Shown here: one piece after another, positions 35,112 through 45,133 of the stretch
Layout of the letters: each line of letters begins with the position of its first letter
Position numbering within the stretch: the first letter of the stretch is position 1
NCBI GenBank assembly: GCA_963969345.1
Contig: OZ017767.1
Coordinates: 3,810,739-3,874,738, forward strand
DNA from: Turbatrix aceti
Lineage: Eukaryota > Nematoda > Chromadorea > Rhabditida > Panagrolaimidae
Direction: 5' to 3'
DNA length: 64,000 nt
Made by a program: the position numbers and the translations under genes
The notes under the pieces: generated by a model
What the model saw: only the letters and a program-made list of their open reading frames with translations
Told to the model about the DNA's origin: nothing
Databases searched by the model: none

Positions 35112-37258
35112 GGCACAGAAGTTTTCAATGACTGACGATGGATGACCAATTCAGGATTTGGCAAAAGAAGGATTTGGGCGGAGACCGGAGTAGTTGATGG
35201 TGCCTGGGATTGCTATGGATGCCACTCAACGAGAAGCCACTGACCGTCACCAAGTTGAGCCCGATGAATGCGTTCAGTCTGACAAGCAGTGTGCCGCGTA
35301 GACCCGCCAGGTCGCTTTCGCGCGAGCCAATACCGCAACTTGGTCATCTCCATTGATCGCTGGGCAACGCGTGCGGGAACCCGACGAAGCCAGCCCGCAG
35401 AGGTAAATGGCAGGGAAATTGCGTTGCTCTTTTGATTTTGTCTGCGTTTTGGGAATGCGAAATATCACCGACGGGGATGGAAATATTTCAATTCCAAAGA
35501 AAAATTCAATTCAAATTTGAAAAAAAAGTTCCGGACGTTAATTTTTCTTTCACCTTTTTGTTATCAAAAATCAGAAATTTTGATAAGAAGCGTAGACCAA
35601 AACACAAAACAGAAGAACAACTTTGTCAATTCGGTCATTCAAGTTGTTTTTTATCCGCTATCATTTATTTTTTATGCTTTTTTTTTTGTTAGAGCGCTAT
35701 GTACGTATCACTTTCTTCGACACCGCAGGCCAGGTGAGTAGTGCTCTGTTTTTTTGCTGTTTTTTTGTTTTGCACAATTGAAAAATATTTTTTATGTTAT
35801 TACATACGCAATAAAATTGACAAAAAACGTGGTAAAATGATGTTCAACTCGAAGCATACGTGACTTCCGTTTTCAATAGCTGATATTATAGTTGCCGCTT
35901 GGTTCCGTGATTCAACATAAAATTTTTGTGTCACTGTGTTATCTTTGGAAACTCATTTACTCCTTGGCAACAGACATCTGCGTCTGCGTCTACTCATTCG
36001 CAATCCGAAACAATGTTTGCCTCAATTCAATTCACTTCCAAATGACCATCATAAAATTTCACGGGGGAACCAGTCAAAATAATATTTATCTTCGACTCAT
36101 CAAAAATTGTAAAAACTCTGATGTGAGGTAGAATCATTTGGCGGCGGCAGCGAAAGTCGCTCAAAGTTTCTCAAAAAGCGATCAAGAAAGACGTTATTGC
36201 TGTGAATGACGGGCGAAATATAATCCTGCGTGGATACAAAAAATATTAAAACGAACAGCGCCTTCTTGAATAGTCCATTTCTCTACCAAAAATCGTTTAC
36301 AAATCAAATCCACGGCGGAGTCTACGTTTTGCGGGGCGATCAAGCGAGAGGAGGCTGAATGCACGCGGGGTCAAGGAGGCGGCGGCAGCGGTCAAGTGTT
36401 GTTGCTGAGGTTGCAGCGGCCGCCTGAATGACACCGAAAAGCGTAGGCAAACAAGGCTCGCGGCTGGTCAGTCGGGTGGCGGGTGGCGGGTGAGAGGGGG
36501 TCACCTGGTCGGCCGCGTGAGCAGATCAGCAACAGTTTGTCCTCTTTCACTTTTGACGATTGACATGAAAAATCATCGTATAACACTGTTTCCGGGGAAA
36601 ATAAAAAAAATGTTGAATAGGGTTTGTGATTTCTGAATGTCCTTGGGATCAATTTTTGAAAATGTATAATTTCAATTTTTTTGAATTGTTGCCAGCAACA
36701 TGTGTCACCTCTTTGTTTACTCACCGTGTTTGCCCTCTTGGTAATCCACCCGCTTCCGTGCCATAAAGGTGCGTTACGAGCGAGAAGAATGGTCGCGCTC
36801 TGATTCACGTGAGAAAGAGAAATAAGCAAGACGACGTCCCTGGCCGCGTGTGCGTGTGTGATAAACCGATTACGCTGCCTGCAACCGAGAGCAGTGGCTG
36901 GCATCCGTTGTACACGAGAGCTCTCGTCCGAAGGACAATGAACGAGCGCGCGGTGCGGTGCGGTGCGTCTCCGCGAAGAGGACTGCATCACGTCCCGTTG
37001 CCCCCCTTCCCGAAATCGTTGTTCATCGGGGATCGGTGTTTAGTCGTGCACAATAACACCAAGCTGTCTCCTTCTTTGCTCCCGACGACACGCAACCCGT
37101 TCGATATTTTTTGTGGTCATTAGCACAGTGCTGTCTCCACCGAGCGTGGATCCAACCCGATCGACACACTCCACACTCTTATCAGCCTGCGTACACGACT
37201 GACCTCTGCGTCCTGCGTCGACCGCGGCAGCCGGTGGACGTGAGTTGGGGCGCGGAGC
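35112..37258. other. Intergenic region with a Rho exon relic
   Basis: Upstream of both the Notch-like gene (-) and the Rho gene (+). Contains a 41-nt exon-like relic at 35693-35733 and otherwise no supported coding sequence. Confidence 0.5.
35693..35733 (+). pseudogene. Relic of a Rho-GTPase exon (switch II DTAGQ segment)
   Basis: Between a TTTTGTTAG acceptor and a GTGAGT donor, one frame reads RYVRITFFDTAGQ. This is close to RYTINFFDTAGQ at the end of exon 2 of the Rho gene 1.75 kb downstream. The following intron start is also similar (GTGAGTAGTGCTCTG versus GTGAGTATTGCTCCG), so this is duplicated DNA rather than chance. No flanking exons were found. It could be a dead duplicate or an unused alternative exon. 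Confidence 0.7.
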
Positions 37259-38366
37259 ATGGAGCGCTCGCTCAAGCTCGTCGTCGTCGGCGACGCTTAC
37301 TCCGGCAAGACCAGGTTGGTGTCAGTGGTGAACTCGAAATGAGTCTATTTTGAACGCTTGCAGCCTCCTGAAAGCCTACTCAGAAAAGGTTTTTGTATCG
37401 GATTACCATTCCACGATTTTTGAAAATTGGGCCGTGACTGTGAACATCGAGCAGACCAGGTACACTATCAATTTCTTCGATACCGCCGGCCAGGTGAGTA
37501 TTGCTCCGGGTTTTTTTTGCTCGACCGCACTGCTCTTCGCAGAGGTCACGTTCTTCGGTTTTTGTTTCTTGGCGACAAAGAACACAGAGTCTGCGTGCGG
37601 CGAACGTTCCCAGCTGGGACGTGTTTGTTTTACACGGGGTCCCTCGCTCCTTACTCATCATCAAATATTTTTTTTTCTAGGATGAGCATGGACACTTACG
37701 AGTTCTGAGCTACCCAAATGCGAATGTTTTCTTGCTCTGCTTTTCACTCGTGAATCCGGAAAGTCTGGATAACTGTGAATCACGCTGGCTGCCGGAAATC
37801 AGGAAATACGTCGGCGAGGATGTACCGGTGCTGCTCGTTGGCACGAAGGACGACCTCATCGACAGCGTGTCTCCGGATCAGAGGGTCGATCTAAAATTAG
37901 CCCAGTGGCGGGCCAAGGAGGTATGTTTTTTTGTCTGTTTTTGGGATTGGGCCAAAATTGCTTCTTGAATTTGAATTTCAAAAAAATCTTAACACGTGAT
38001 TTTTTTTATTTTGCTGTCTTTTACGATGCAGAATTATTTATTTTGGGCGCTTTCAAATTTTGAAAATTCAAACAGGAGCCAAATCAATCAAAGTTTCCAC
38101 ATTAATGACAGATTTTACGATTGTTGAACTAGAGCCTCTATTTTCAATGTTTTTTTATGATGACATTTTCAATCATTTTTTATGATGTTTTTAAAAAACT
38201 CTGAAGCGTGGGATTTCAGATGGGCTGCGTGGGGTTCATAGCGTGCTCTTCGCTGACGCATCGCGGCCTCAAAAGGGTCTTCGATGAAGCCATCCTGCAT
38301 GCAGCAGGCGCGGCGGTTCGTCTCCAATACCGTGGTGACAAGGGACTGTCTTGCGGCATTCTGTAA
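37259..38366 (+). CDS. Divergent Rho-family small GTPase
   Basis: Exons 37259-37314, 37364-37493, 37681-37920 and 38220-38366 encode 190 aa. Rho GTPases switch actin and polarity pathways. G1: LVVVGDAYSGKTSLL, where Rac/Rho usually read GDGAVGKT, so the position of Gly12 is Ala and Ala13-Val14 are Tyr-Ser. Effector loop: YHSTIFENW (Thr35 kept). G3: DTAGQDEHGHLRVLSYP (Gln61 kept). NVFLLCFSLVNPESL; G4 GTKDDL (usual GTKxDL); G5 ACSSLTHRGLKRVFDEAI. The C-terminus CGIL is a CAAX box ending in Leu, predicting geranylgeranylation and membrane attachment. It is not clearly Rho, Rac or Cdc42; Rac/RhoU-like divergence is possible. The first donor is GTTGGT. The next gene follows about 160 nt downstream. 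Confidence 0.93.
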
Positions 38367-38554
38367 CTACGCAACCAAATGTATTGTTCGTGCCTGCCAC
38401 TCTAGTCAAATTTTTCTCGTGATATGCATAGTCCCATTCCCGTAATACGATAAACGTGCTGCTTTTTCTGTTGATACACCTGCAATTGATTTGAGGGGTG
38501 TTGCGGGTATGCTGGTACTGTTGCAGTGAGCCTCAGTCGCCCTGTCCGTGAGTC

Positions 38555-39541
38555 ATGAACGTGCGGAGTGTTCTGCAGTTTGTGGGCTCCCATTATCGCT
38601 TTTTTATCGTTCTCTGCGGCACCGGTCTGTTCCTCCACTGGCTGGGTCCTCTCAAATCTGGTCAGCAGTCGTCCGACAAGCCACCCAAGATCGATGAAGT
38701 CCTCTTTTGCGTGGAAAACGTCCTCAAGGCGAGCATCATCGCCAACGAAGTCCCCGTCCGCTGGAACTCATTCAACACCCGTATCCAGGTTGGTTGGTCC
38801 ACGTTTCAGTCATTCAACGAAGGAAAAAAAAATTGCGTTGGATTGCAGACGTGTGTGACTCCGTTGACGAATCTTCTGGACATTACCGTCGTCAATACTT
38901 CGGTGCACAATCTGCGTTATATTCATGCATCTGAGAAAAACGAATCATGTCGTGTTCTGGCACCTGATGCCGACGATGCACAGGCTTTGATTGAGAATCT
39001 CCACTGCTCGGTGGCGTTGAAGCAGAACGGCACTGACGGCTCCTATGACATGGCCGTTTACACGGGCATCGACAGTTACTCAAATTTGCTCACTTTTTCA
39101 GGTATTGTTACTTTGAAACGTACAAACGGATTTTGGATAGACAAACGGATTTAAAAAAATTGAAAATTGAAAAAAACATTCCGTTGTCTACGCGGAACTA
39201 CAGAACCGGTTAACATGATCCTTTATGACGTGATGGGCCATCTGGCCTTATATACATCAGGAGCGAAAACATTTGGGGAACCCTGTGAATTTGACATTCG
39301 CATTCGTAAATAATTTTTTTTTTCAGGAGTTAAAGCAGAAAGTCTGCCCTGTCAGCTGAACGTTCGGCTACCGGGGTCCAACGTCTCGGCAAAGTCGCTC
39401 TCCTTGCTAGCCCGTGCCCAGGTGTTACCCCTTTACACCCAGGGTGCAAATGATAAAAACACAACCTCCGACGTCGACATATTTCTAGTCAACGTCAAAA
39501 CCCTTCGTTGCCTTACTAGGTTCTTCGGGAAATTTTTCTGA
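38555..39541 (+). CDS. Unrecognised type II membrane (or secreted) protein, 233 aa
   Basis: Exons 38555-38788, 38849-39101 and 39327-39541. I do not recognise the family. One hydrophobic segment near the N-terminus (YRFFIVLCGTGLFLHWLGPL) acts as signal anchor or signal peptide. The rest looks like an extracellular/lumenal domain with paired cysteines (LFCVENV, TCVTPL, SCRVLAP, LHCSVAL, LPCQLNV) and N-glycosylation sites (NTS, NES, NVS). The first intron (38789-38848, GTTGGT...TTGCAG) is exactly 60 nt, in frame and stop-free, so it could be retained, adding 20 residues. An acceptor (TGTTGCAG) ends 28 nt before the ATG and about 160 nt after the Rho stop, suggesting a downstream operon gene. 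The last exon is less certain. Confidence 0.7.
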
Positions 39542-41016
39542 CAAAAAACGGGATTTGAATCTTTAGATTGTGTGTTTTGTGCTCTGGATGGATTAACAGT
39601 AAAGGTTTTGGTTGGCTTGACAGGGTCAGAGATCTTTGATTAAAATGATTTTACCTCAGGCTTTGCATCTGACTGTTTCACTGAAACATATTCAGATCAA
39701 TAATAATCTGAAAATGTTAAACGAATTTTTCTAACTTTCTGTTGAGTTTTGCTTTACCTACGCCAACCCAATGCTTTTGTAACCGATTTAATCAAATGAC
39801 TGTGTAAAAGTTTTTTAGCACATGATGGATTTCAGCTGATGAGCCGCACACAATTCACTGCAAATGATGCTTGATTGTTTACCAGCGAGGATTACATGGA
39901 TAAACTGATAAAACCAGGCTGCACGGATTAATGATGTGTTTCATTTTTTTACACACATTAAAAAACAAAAAAAACAATAAATGAATACAGTTTTTCTTGA
40001 TTCAATGCACGTTTTTTTTATTTTTTTTTGATATTTGTTGCATTTAAAATAATGAAAGAAACAAAGATCGCAAAAAATAAACCAACGTTTGCTAAACACT
40101 TGCTAACAATTGCAGTGCAGTTATTAGAATTATTACAATTGTTTACATTTCTATCCTAATTTTTTTATTTTGTGAAAAAAAAACATTTTATGTTTTTTTT
40201 AGATTATTTGGTTTTTAGTACTATTCACCAAACAAAAAAATGTATACAAACATGCCTGAACAGGTTTGTCCCTATGCCACCTTTATCTCCTTTGTTCACT
40301 CCTCTCATGATAAAAACCCTGTCGTAGTTTGTGATTTTAAAACCCAGCCGTAATTCTGTTGTAGTTCGTGGTTTATTCCTATTGTGGCGTTCCCTTCCGC
40401 TGGGTATCCAACATCCCTAATCACGTTGCAATAACAAGTCGATTGACAAATACACAATACCTAGTCACCTTCGCCTACGTGATGCGTGTAATTGGAGTAG
40501 GCGGAGAATAAATTGAATTTTTTGTGTCCGTTCCTCTCTTTTTTATTACTCGTGTTGGCCAACTACCGCATTAGGATGGTTGAAAAGTGTGATGTGGTCC
40601 GATACATATATATCAGTTTAGCGGATTCGTAGCAGTGCAGCATAGTTCGTAGCAGCAGTTCTGACTTTTGCAAGCAAATTGTCGTGATGTATTCAAGGCC
40701 GCGGGCAAGTTTCCATGACGGGGGGGGATGATTCACCGCTTCTCCAGGTGTTGCTGTTGTCAGTGTCATTGTCATCGTCCAAAGTGGATTATACCGGAAT
40801 TATTCGAGTCGTTCGGATGGTGATGCGCAAGCCGAGAGGGGCGGGGGAGGAGGCTTGAGTGCGCGGTGGGATTCATAAAAAGGACGGACGACTGCGAGCT
40901 CTCCTATTTTAGATCAAACGGGGCGCGATCGTGAAAAGTGACTTGTGAACGAATGAACATCAGGTTCACTTTTAAACTTTTTTCAGTACATTTTGGGTAT
41001 CACCTGTCTTTTGACG
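39542..41016. other. AT-rich intergenic region upstream of the MFS gene
   Basis: Long T and A runs (39950-40210) with no coding frame. It becomes GC-richer towards the MFS promoter at about 40850. Confidence 0.45.
40874..40883 (+). promoter_or_regulatory. TATA-like box of the MFS gene
   Basis: CATAAAAAGG lies about 140 nt before the start codon, followed by GC-rich leader sequence. An acceptor (CTTTTTTCAG) ends at 40986, 30 nt before the ATG. Confidence 0.4.
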
Positions 41017-42701
41017 ATGGCTGCGTCTTCCCTGTACCCTGCCAAGACCGACTGGAGGAGCATCCATGTCGCGAACGTGGTCTCGTTCATCATGATGCTC
41101 CAGATCAGCTGTATCCTGCCAACCATCTGGCCGTACATCAAGCGGGTTGGTTCACAGTAATCTGACTTTTACGAAACCATTTTTTATCCATTCAGATCTA
41201 CCCTTCCATAACCGAGAGCACGTACGGTTACCTTGGCAGTGTCGGGGCCCTCGTCAACATGGTCTCCGCAGCGGGAGCAGGCCTTGTCTCAGATTACCTG
41301 GCCGACACCGGGCCGGCCTTGGTGACCGGTAAAATCTTCGGTGTGATCGGCAGTCTCGTGTACCTGACAATCGAGCGATTCTACGACTACACGTTTGCCC
41401 TGTTCATGACGTACCAGGTGTTGAACGCCTTGTCCACGGGTTTGACGTCCGTGTTTCGAACGCACATCTCGATGAACAGCAGCGAAAAGGACCGCTCGAA
41501 GGCTTTTGCCCTGTCGATGCTCATCGGCACTATCGGCTTCCAGGTGGGACCCTTCGTCCAGCTGGCCTTCACCACCCTAGGCTATCCTGGCTACGAGATG
41601 TTCTTCGGCATCCACTTTAACATGTACACTGCCGCGGTTGTCGTAACGCTGATTATCCTCGTGCCTGCCATTGTTGCTCTCATCATCTTCTACGACGGCA
41701 AAATGCACGGACACGCAAAAGGCAAGAAGGTCATCACCGAAGGCGTGCGGTTGTCCTTCATCGGCAGCACCAAGATCTTCCAACGGGAGCCCGAAGAGGC
41801 CAAAGAAGAAAAGATCAACTACGACCGCGTGGCGATGGTCATCGTCATCGTGCTGCGGGTCGTCTACGAGCTGAACCTGCAGTACCTCGTCGTTGTCTCA
41901 AATATCTTCCTGATGGCTTCTTTCTCCTGGAGCAGCGAGGAGACCATCCGGTACTCGGCCATCCTTATGGGCTGTCTCGGTTGCATCGCACTTTTCATTC
42001 CCGTTGGCTACATGTTCTTCAAGCTCGGGGATCGACTGCCGGAGAAGAAATCCCTCCTCATCAGTCTCATTCTGTTTCTCTCGTTTTTCATCGTCGCATA
42101 TCCTTGGTCGTTCCTGTCCGAGACCATGGCGTACGAGCACGTCGTCGGCCAACCCGAATACTTTAACCGTTGGTTTTTTCGTCGACGAAAAAAAGGAAAA
42201 AATAACCCATCGGATTTCAGAGACCGAAGCGCGCATCGCCCTGGAAAGCACGCGCAACGAGACAACGGAGGTCGTCGGCTGCAACATCAATTACGCGTGG
42301 TGCGCGGATACCCCGCGAGTTAGCCCGTGGGTATACTGCGTCGCGTTCGTGCTCCTCTTCGGTACCAGTCTGCCTCTCCTGACGATCAGCCTTGATCTGA
42401 TGTACTCCAAGGTGCTCGGGCCAATCAAGCAGGGCTTTGAGCAGTCACTCTTCATGATCAGCGGCCAGGTGTGCGCCGTACTCGGGCCACTCGTTTTCAC
42501 GTAAGTCTCACGCTTTACTTTTCTTCTTCCCAACGACTTTTTTTCAGCCAAATTTACACATCCTACGGACCCAGACCTATTTTTCAATTTGAGATCGCGA
42601 TCATCTCGATGGGGATTATACTGACTTTGGTTTTCTACAAGAGGCTCATTCCGTATACCGAGCTAGTCGAAAAAAAGACTAAAAAGATCATCACCGATTA
42701 A
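41017..42701 (+). CDS. Major facilitator superfamily transporter, MFSD8/CLN7-like
   Basis: Exons 41017-41145, 41196-42168, 42221-42500 and 42548-42701 encode 511 aa (human MFSD8 is 518). MFSD8/CLN7 is a lysosomal MFS protein. Twelve hydrophobic segments can be counted. The N-terminus DWRSIHVANVVSFIMMLQIS leading to PTIWPYIKR and then YGYLGSVGALVNMVSAAGAG matches the first helices of that family, as does a lumenal VGCNINYAWCADTP near the C-terminal half. A charged central loop lies around GHAKGKKVITEGVRLSF. Exon 2 ends in PEYFN and joins QTEARIALES across a 52-nt intron with a GTTGGT donor; reading through instead gives a stop. Two of its three donors are GTTGGT. Other MFS groups (SPX-less, nematode-specific) remain possible. 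Confidence 0.85.
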
Positions 42702-42831
42702 CCGTTATTTATTTATACTATGAGCATTACGTTTAAAATTCGGTGAACGGGTTACGTCAAATTCATGTTTACTTTGTACAACTTTGCCTTTGATATTTAT
42801 ATTATATTATCGTGCCGTGTGAAAATCCATT

Positions 42832-42837
42832 AATAAA
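42832..42837 (+). terminator. AATAAA polyadenylation signal of the MFS gene
   Basis: AATAAA about 130 nt after the MFS stop. Confidence 0.6.
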
Positions 42838-44202
42838 CATATGGCCTACATTAAAACTGAAAGCACTATTTTGCTGTGCTAACAAAAATCAAGAAAAATA
42901 AGGTTTTTGTTTGCAAAATTGTTGAGGATTACGCCTCAGCAACAGCAACAACAAGCAAGGATGCGGACAAAAAAGTGAAAATGCGCAAAACGAACAGCTC
43001 AATTATTTTCGTGCCGAGAGCATTGCAGAGGGAGAGAGGAAAGAAATAACGTAACTTGGGGATCCATGAATTTTAGGGTTTTTAGTTATTTTACGGGTTG
43101 GATGGGTTTCATAGCTTTTTTTCAAGTTCTTTTTTGATTAGTATGAGTACTATAGGATAGACTAGTTTTGATTTATGTAGTTATTGAAGCCGAAGAAGTC
43201 ATCAGAGGCCAAAATGGTCCCATCAAGGTGGAAAAGGATGCTAAAAAACTGTTATTCATTTTTTGTTGTTGGGCTCAACAGTCAATTTTTACGACGAGTC
43301 AGTATCGTTGTTTGACGTTGTAGAAATCGGATATACATTTTTTTGATTTTTGGGCATAACGTAACAGGTTCTGGGAGGGTACCGGACCTGGCCTATTTCC
43401 GCCAAACAAGCCCATTCCATTAGTACATGCTCCTACCTGCCCTTTTTTGTACGCTAGCAGTCTAAAGCCCTAACCGTCTTTTATTCCCAGTCGTTACCTG
43501 GACTCATTTACACTTCTCCTTTAGCAAAACTCCTATACTGCTTTTTTTGGGGTTTTGTCGAGGCCAATCGGGGGGTGACATGCTTGTTGAAGCGAGCATG
43601 GCTATCGCACTTGCGGTATGCTGCCACGTATATGGTATCCACCTAGACTGGCGACGATGGGCTTCTGACTGCGACTTGCGTATCCCCTGGCTCACAGCCG
43701 ACTACTTAGTTCCGGGGTGTCAATTTCTGGCACACCTGAAGAGGCTTGCGTGTACTTGCTTTGGACGGCGCTTGCCGGTGGCTTATATTTTGGAAATTAG
43801 GCCAGCTGAAATTACCCGAACACCTGTGGTTTGCCCCAAATTTGTTTTTTCTACAATATCCGATTTCAACTTTGGTCAAATTTCGATGTTTTTTTTGAAA
43901 TTCCGCATTTGTTATGCGATGCAACGGTTTTTGACATTCCTTTTCCATCTTCTTGAGCTTTTTTGGCACCTGGCATTGATGATTTTTTTGCGCAGCTCGT
44001 CGGTTAGCATACACCGGCAGTAGCTGCGCGACAGTACTAAGGTCCCAAACCCGAGAGCGATTATTAGGCCGATTTTGAAGGCCGCAAACGCCCCTGTTAG
44101 AGCCCAGGATCACACTAATCCGTAGGCCAGCGATACCAGCGGAATATAAATTTAGAATGTTAGAAAACAATTCCCGAGAAAAATTGAAAAAATTCCGGCT
44201 CT

Positions 44203-44333
44203 GCCGTACGTGAAAAAAATTATTCCACGTGCGGCATCCGCGGGGGGTAGATTGGGTGGGTAAGGGGAAGAGGGGTGGGAAGGGTCCTCCGTGGAGGAGG
44301 ACCCCTGCCCTGCTCCCGGTGATGGGAGCAGGG
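44203..44333. repeat. Cluster of hairpins beside the G-rich island
   Basis: GCCGTACGTG (44203-44212) pairs with CACGTGCGGC (44226-44235) with one G-U type mismatch. GGTCCTCC pairs with GGAGGACC just after 44282. CCCTGCTCCC (44308-44317) pairs perfectly with GGGAGCAGGG (44324-44333). Confidence 0.7.
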
Positions 44334-44500
44334 TTTATGTGGGGGAGGGGGGTTTGGGGAGGGGAGGGGGGGTTGGGGTGGGGCTGGGGGTGGGTTGGGG
44401 GTTGGGGTTGGGGGCGCGGGGTGCGGGTAGGGCCGGGGGCGCGGGGGGAGAGAGAGGGGCATCGCAGCCTGACGTCTGGGGTGCCTAAGGTGCCCTAGAT
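44240..44500 (+). repeat. G-rich island with G-quadruplex potential
   Basis: Many runs of 4-7 G on the plus strand, for example GGGGGAGGGGGGTTTGGGGA and GGGGGTGGGTTGGGGGTTGG. Several satisfy the four-run pattern for G-quadruplexes. ORFs here are compositional artefacts. Confidence 0.85.
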
Positions 44501-44649
44501 GTCGGGTGGGGTGCGCGCACGGAGCAGGGGGCCCCTGAAAAGGCTCTCTGCTCCGTTTTTTTTTGTTGAAAAAACGAGGAGGGAGGGTAGGCGCGCCGAT
44601 TTTTTTAGAAATTCGTCGAGTTATCAGTATGGAATGATGTATTAAATAT

Positions 44650-44735
44650 GTTGCAATAGCCAAGAGGCTGGAGGCGCTTTTGCTGGAACCTTTTTGGCCC
44701 CGGTTCAATTCCGGGTGTGGTGAAATCTTTTTTTT
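44650..44735 (+). other. tRNA-like Pol III locus (tRNA relic or SINE head)
   Basis: An A-box-like TAGCCAAGAGG (44657-44667) and a B-box GGTTCAATTCC (44702-44712) are correctly ordered and spaced. The B-box sits in a perfect T-arm (CCCGG-TTCAATT-CCGGG). A T8 run (Pol III terminator) follows at about 44728. The acceptor stem does not pair and no clear anticodon arm forms, so it is not a normal tRNA. Confidence 0.4.
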
Positions 44736-45133
44736 CGACTTTTTATCAGTATGCACACGTATTGTCGTGTGCCGTCGACTTTGTCTTCATGCAAAAACAT
44801 ACTTCTGAGATCGTAGAACACTAATCGACGCTTCAGACGTCGGAAGCGGGCAAGGGAGTCAGCCGTGACGTTGAAAATTAATAAAACCGGCATCGGTGTG
44901 GTTTTTTTTTTATTTTACATCGACATGCAGAATTGCAGAATAACTACTTTGCCCCGTGTTTTTACAAGCTCAAAATCAAATGCGACGTATCAAATAAAAT
45001 ATTTCTTTTACTCAACTCTGATAAACTGCACAAATATCGACAGCCAATAAGGCAACTCTACATCGTTTACAAGACCTGTAGTGCTGTGAGAGGAGAAATA
45101 CACGCACAAAAAGGGAGGAGGAAATAAGAGAAA

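Larger units (their letters stand above)
42702..45133. other. Intergenic region with a G-rich island and a tRNA-like Pol III locus
   Basis: No coding gene supported. Contains the AATAAA of the MFS gene (42832), small hairpins, a G-rich island (44240-44500) and a tRNA-like stretch (about 44650-44735), all listed separately. Confidence 0.5.

Noticed and set aside
44229..44756. Long Gly-rich or Pro-rich open frames on both strands
   Set aside because: They are produced by the G-run composition and have no domain or splice structure.
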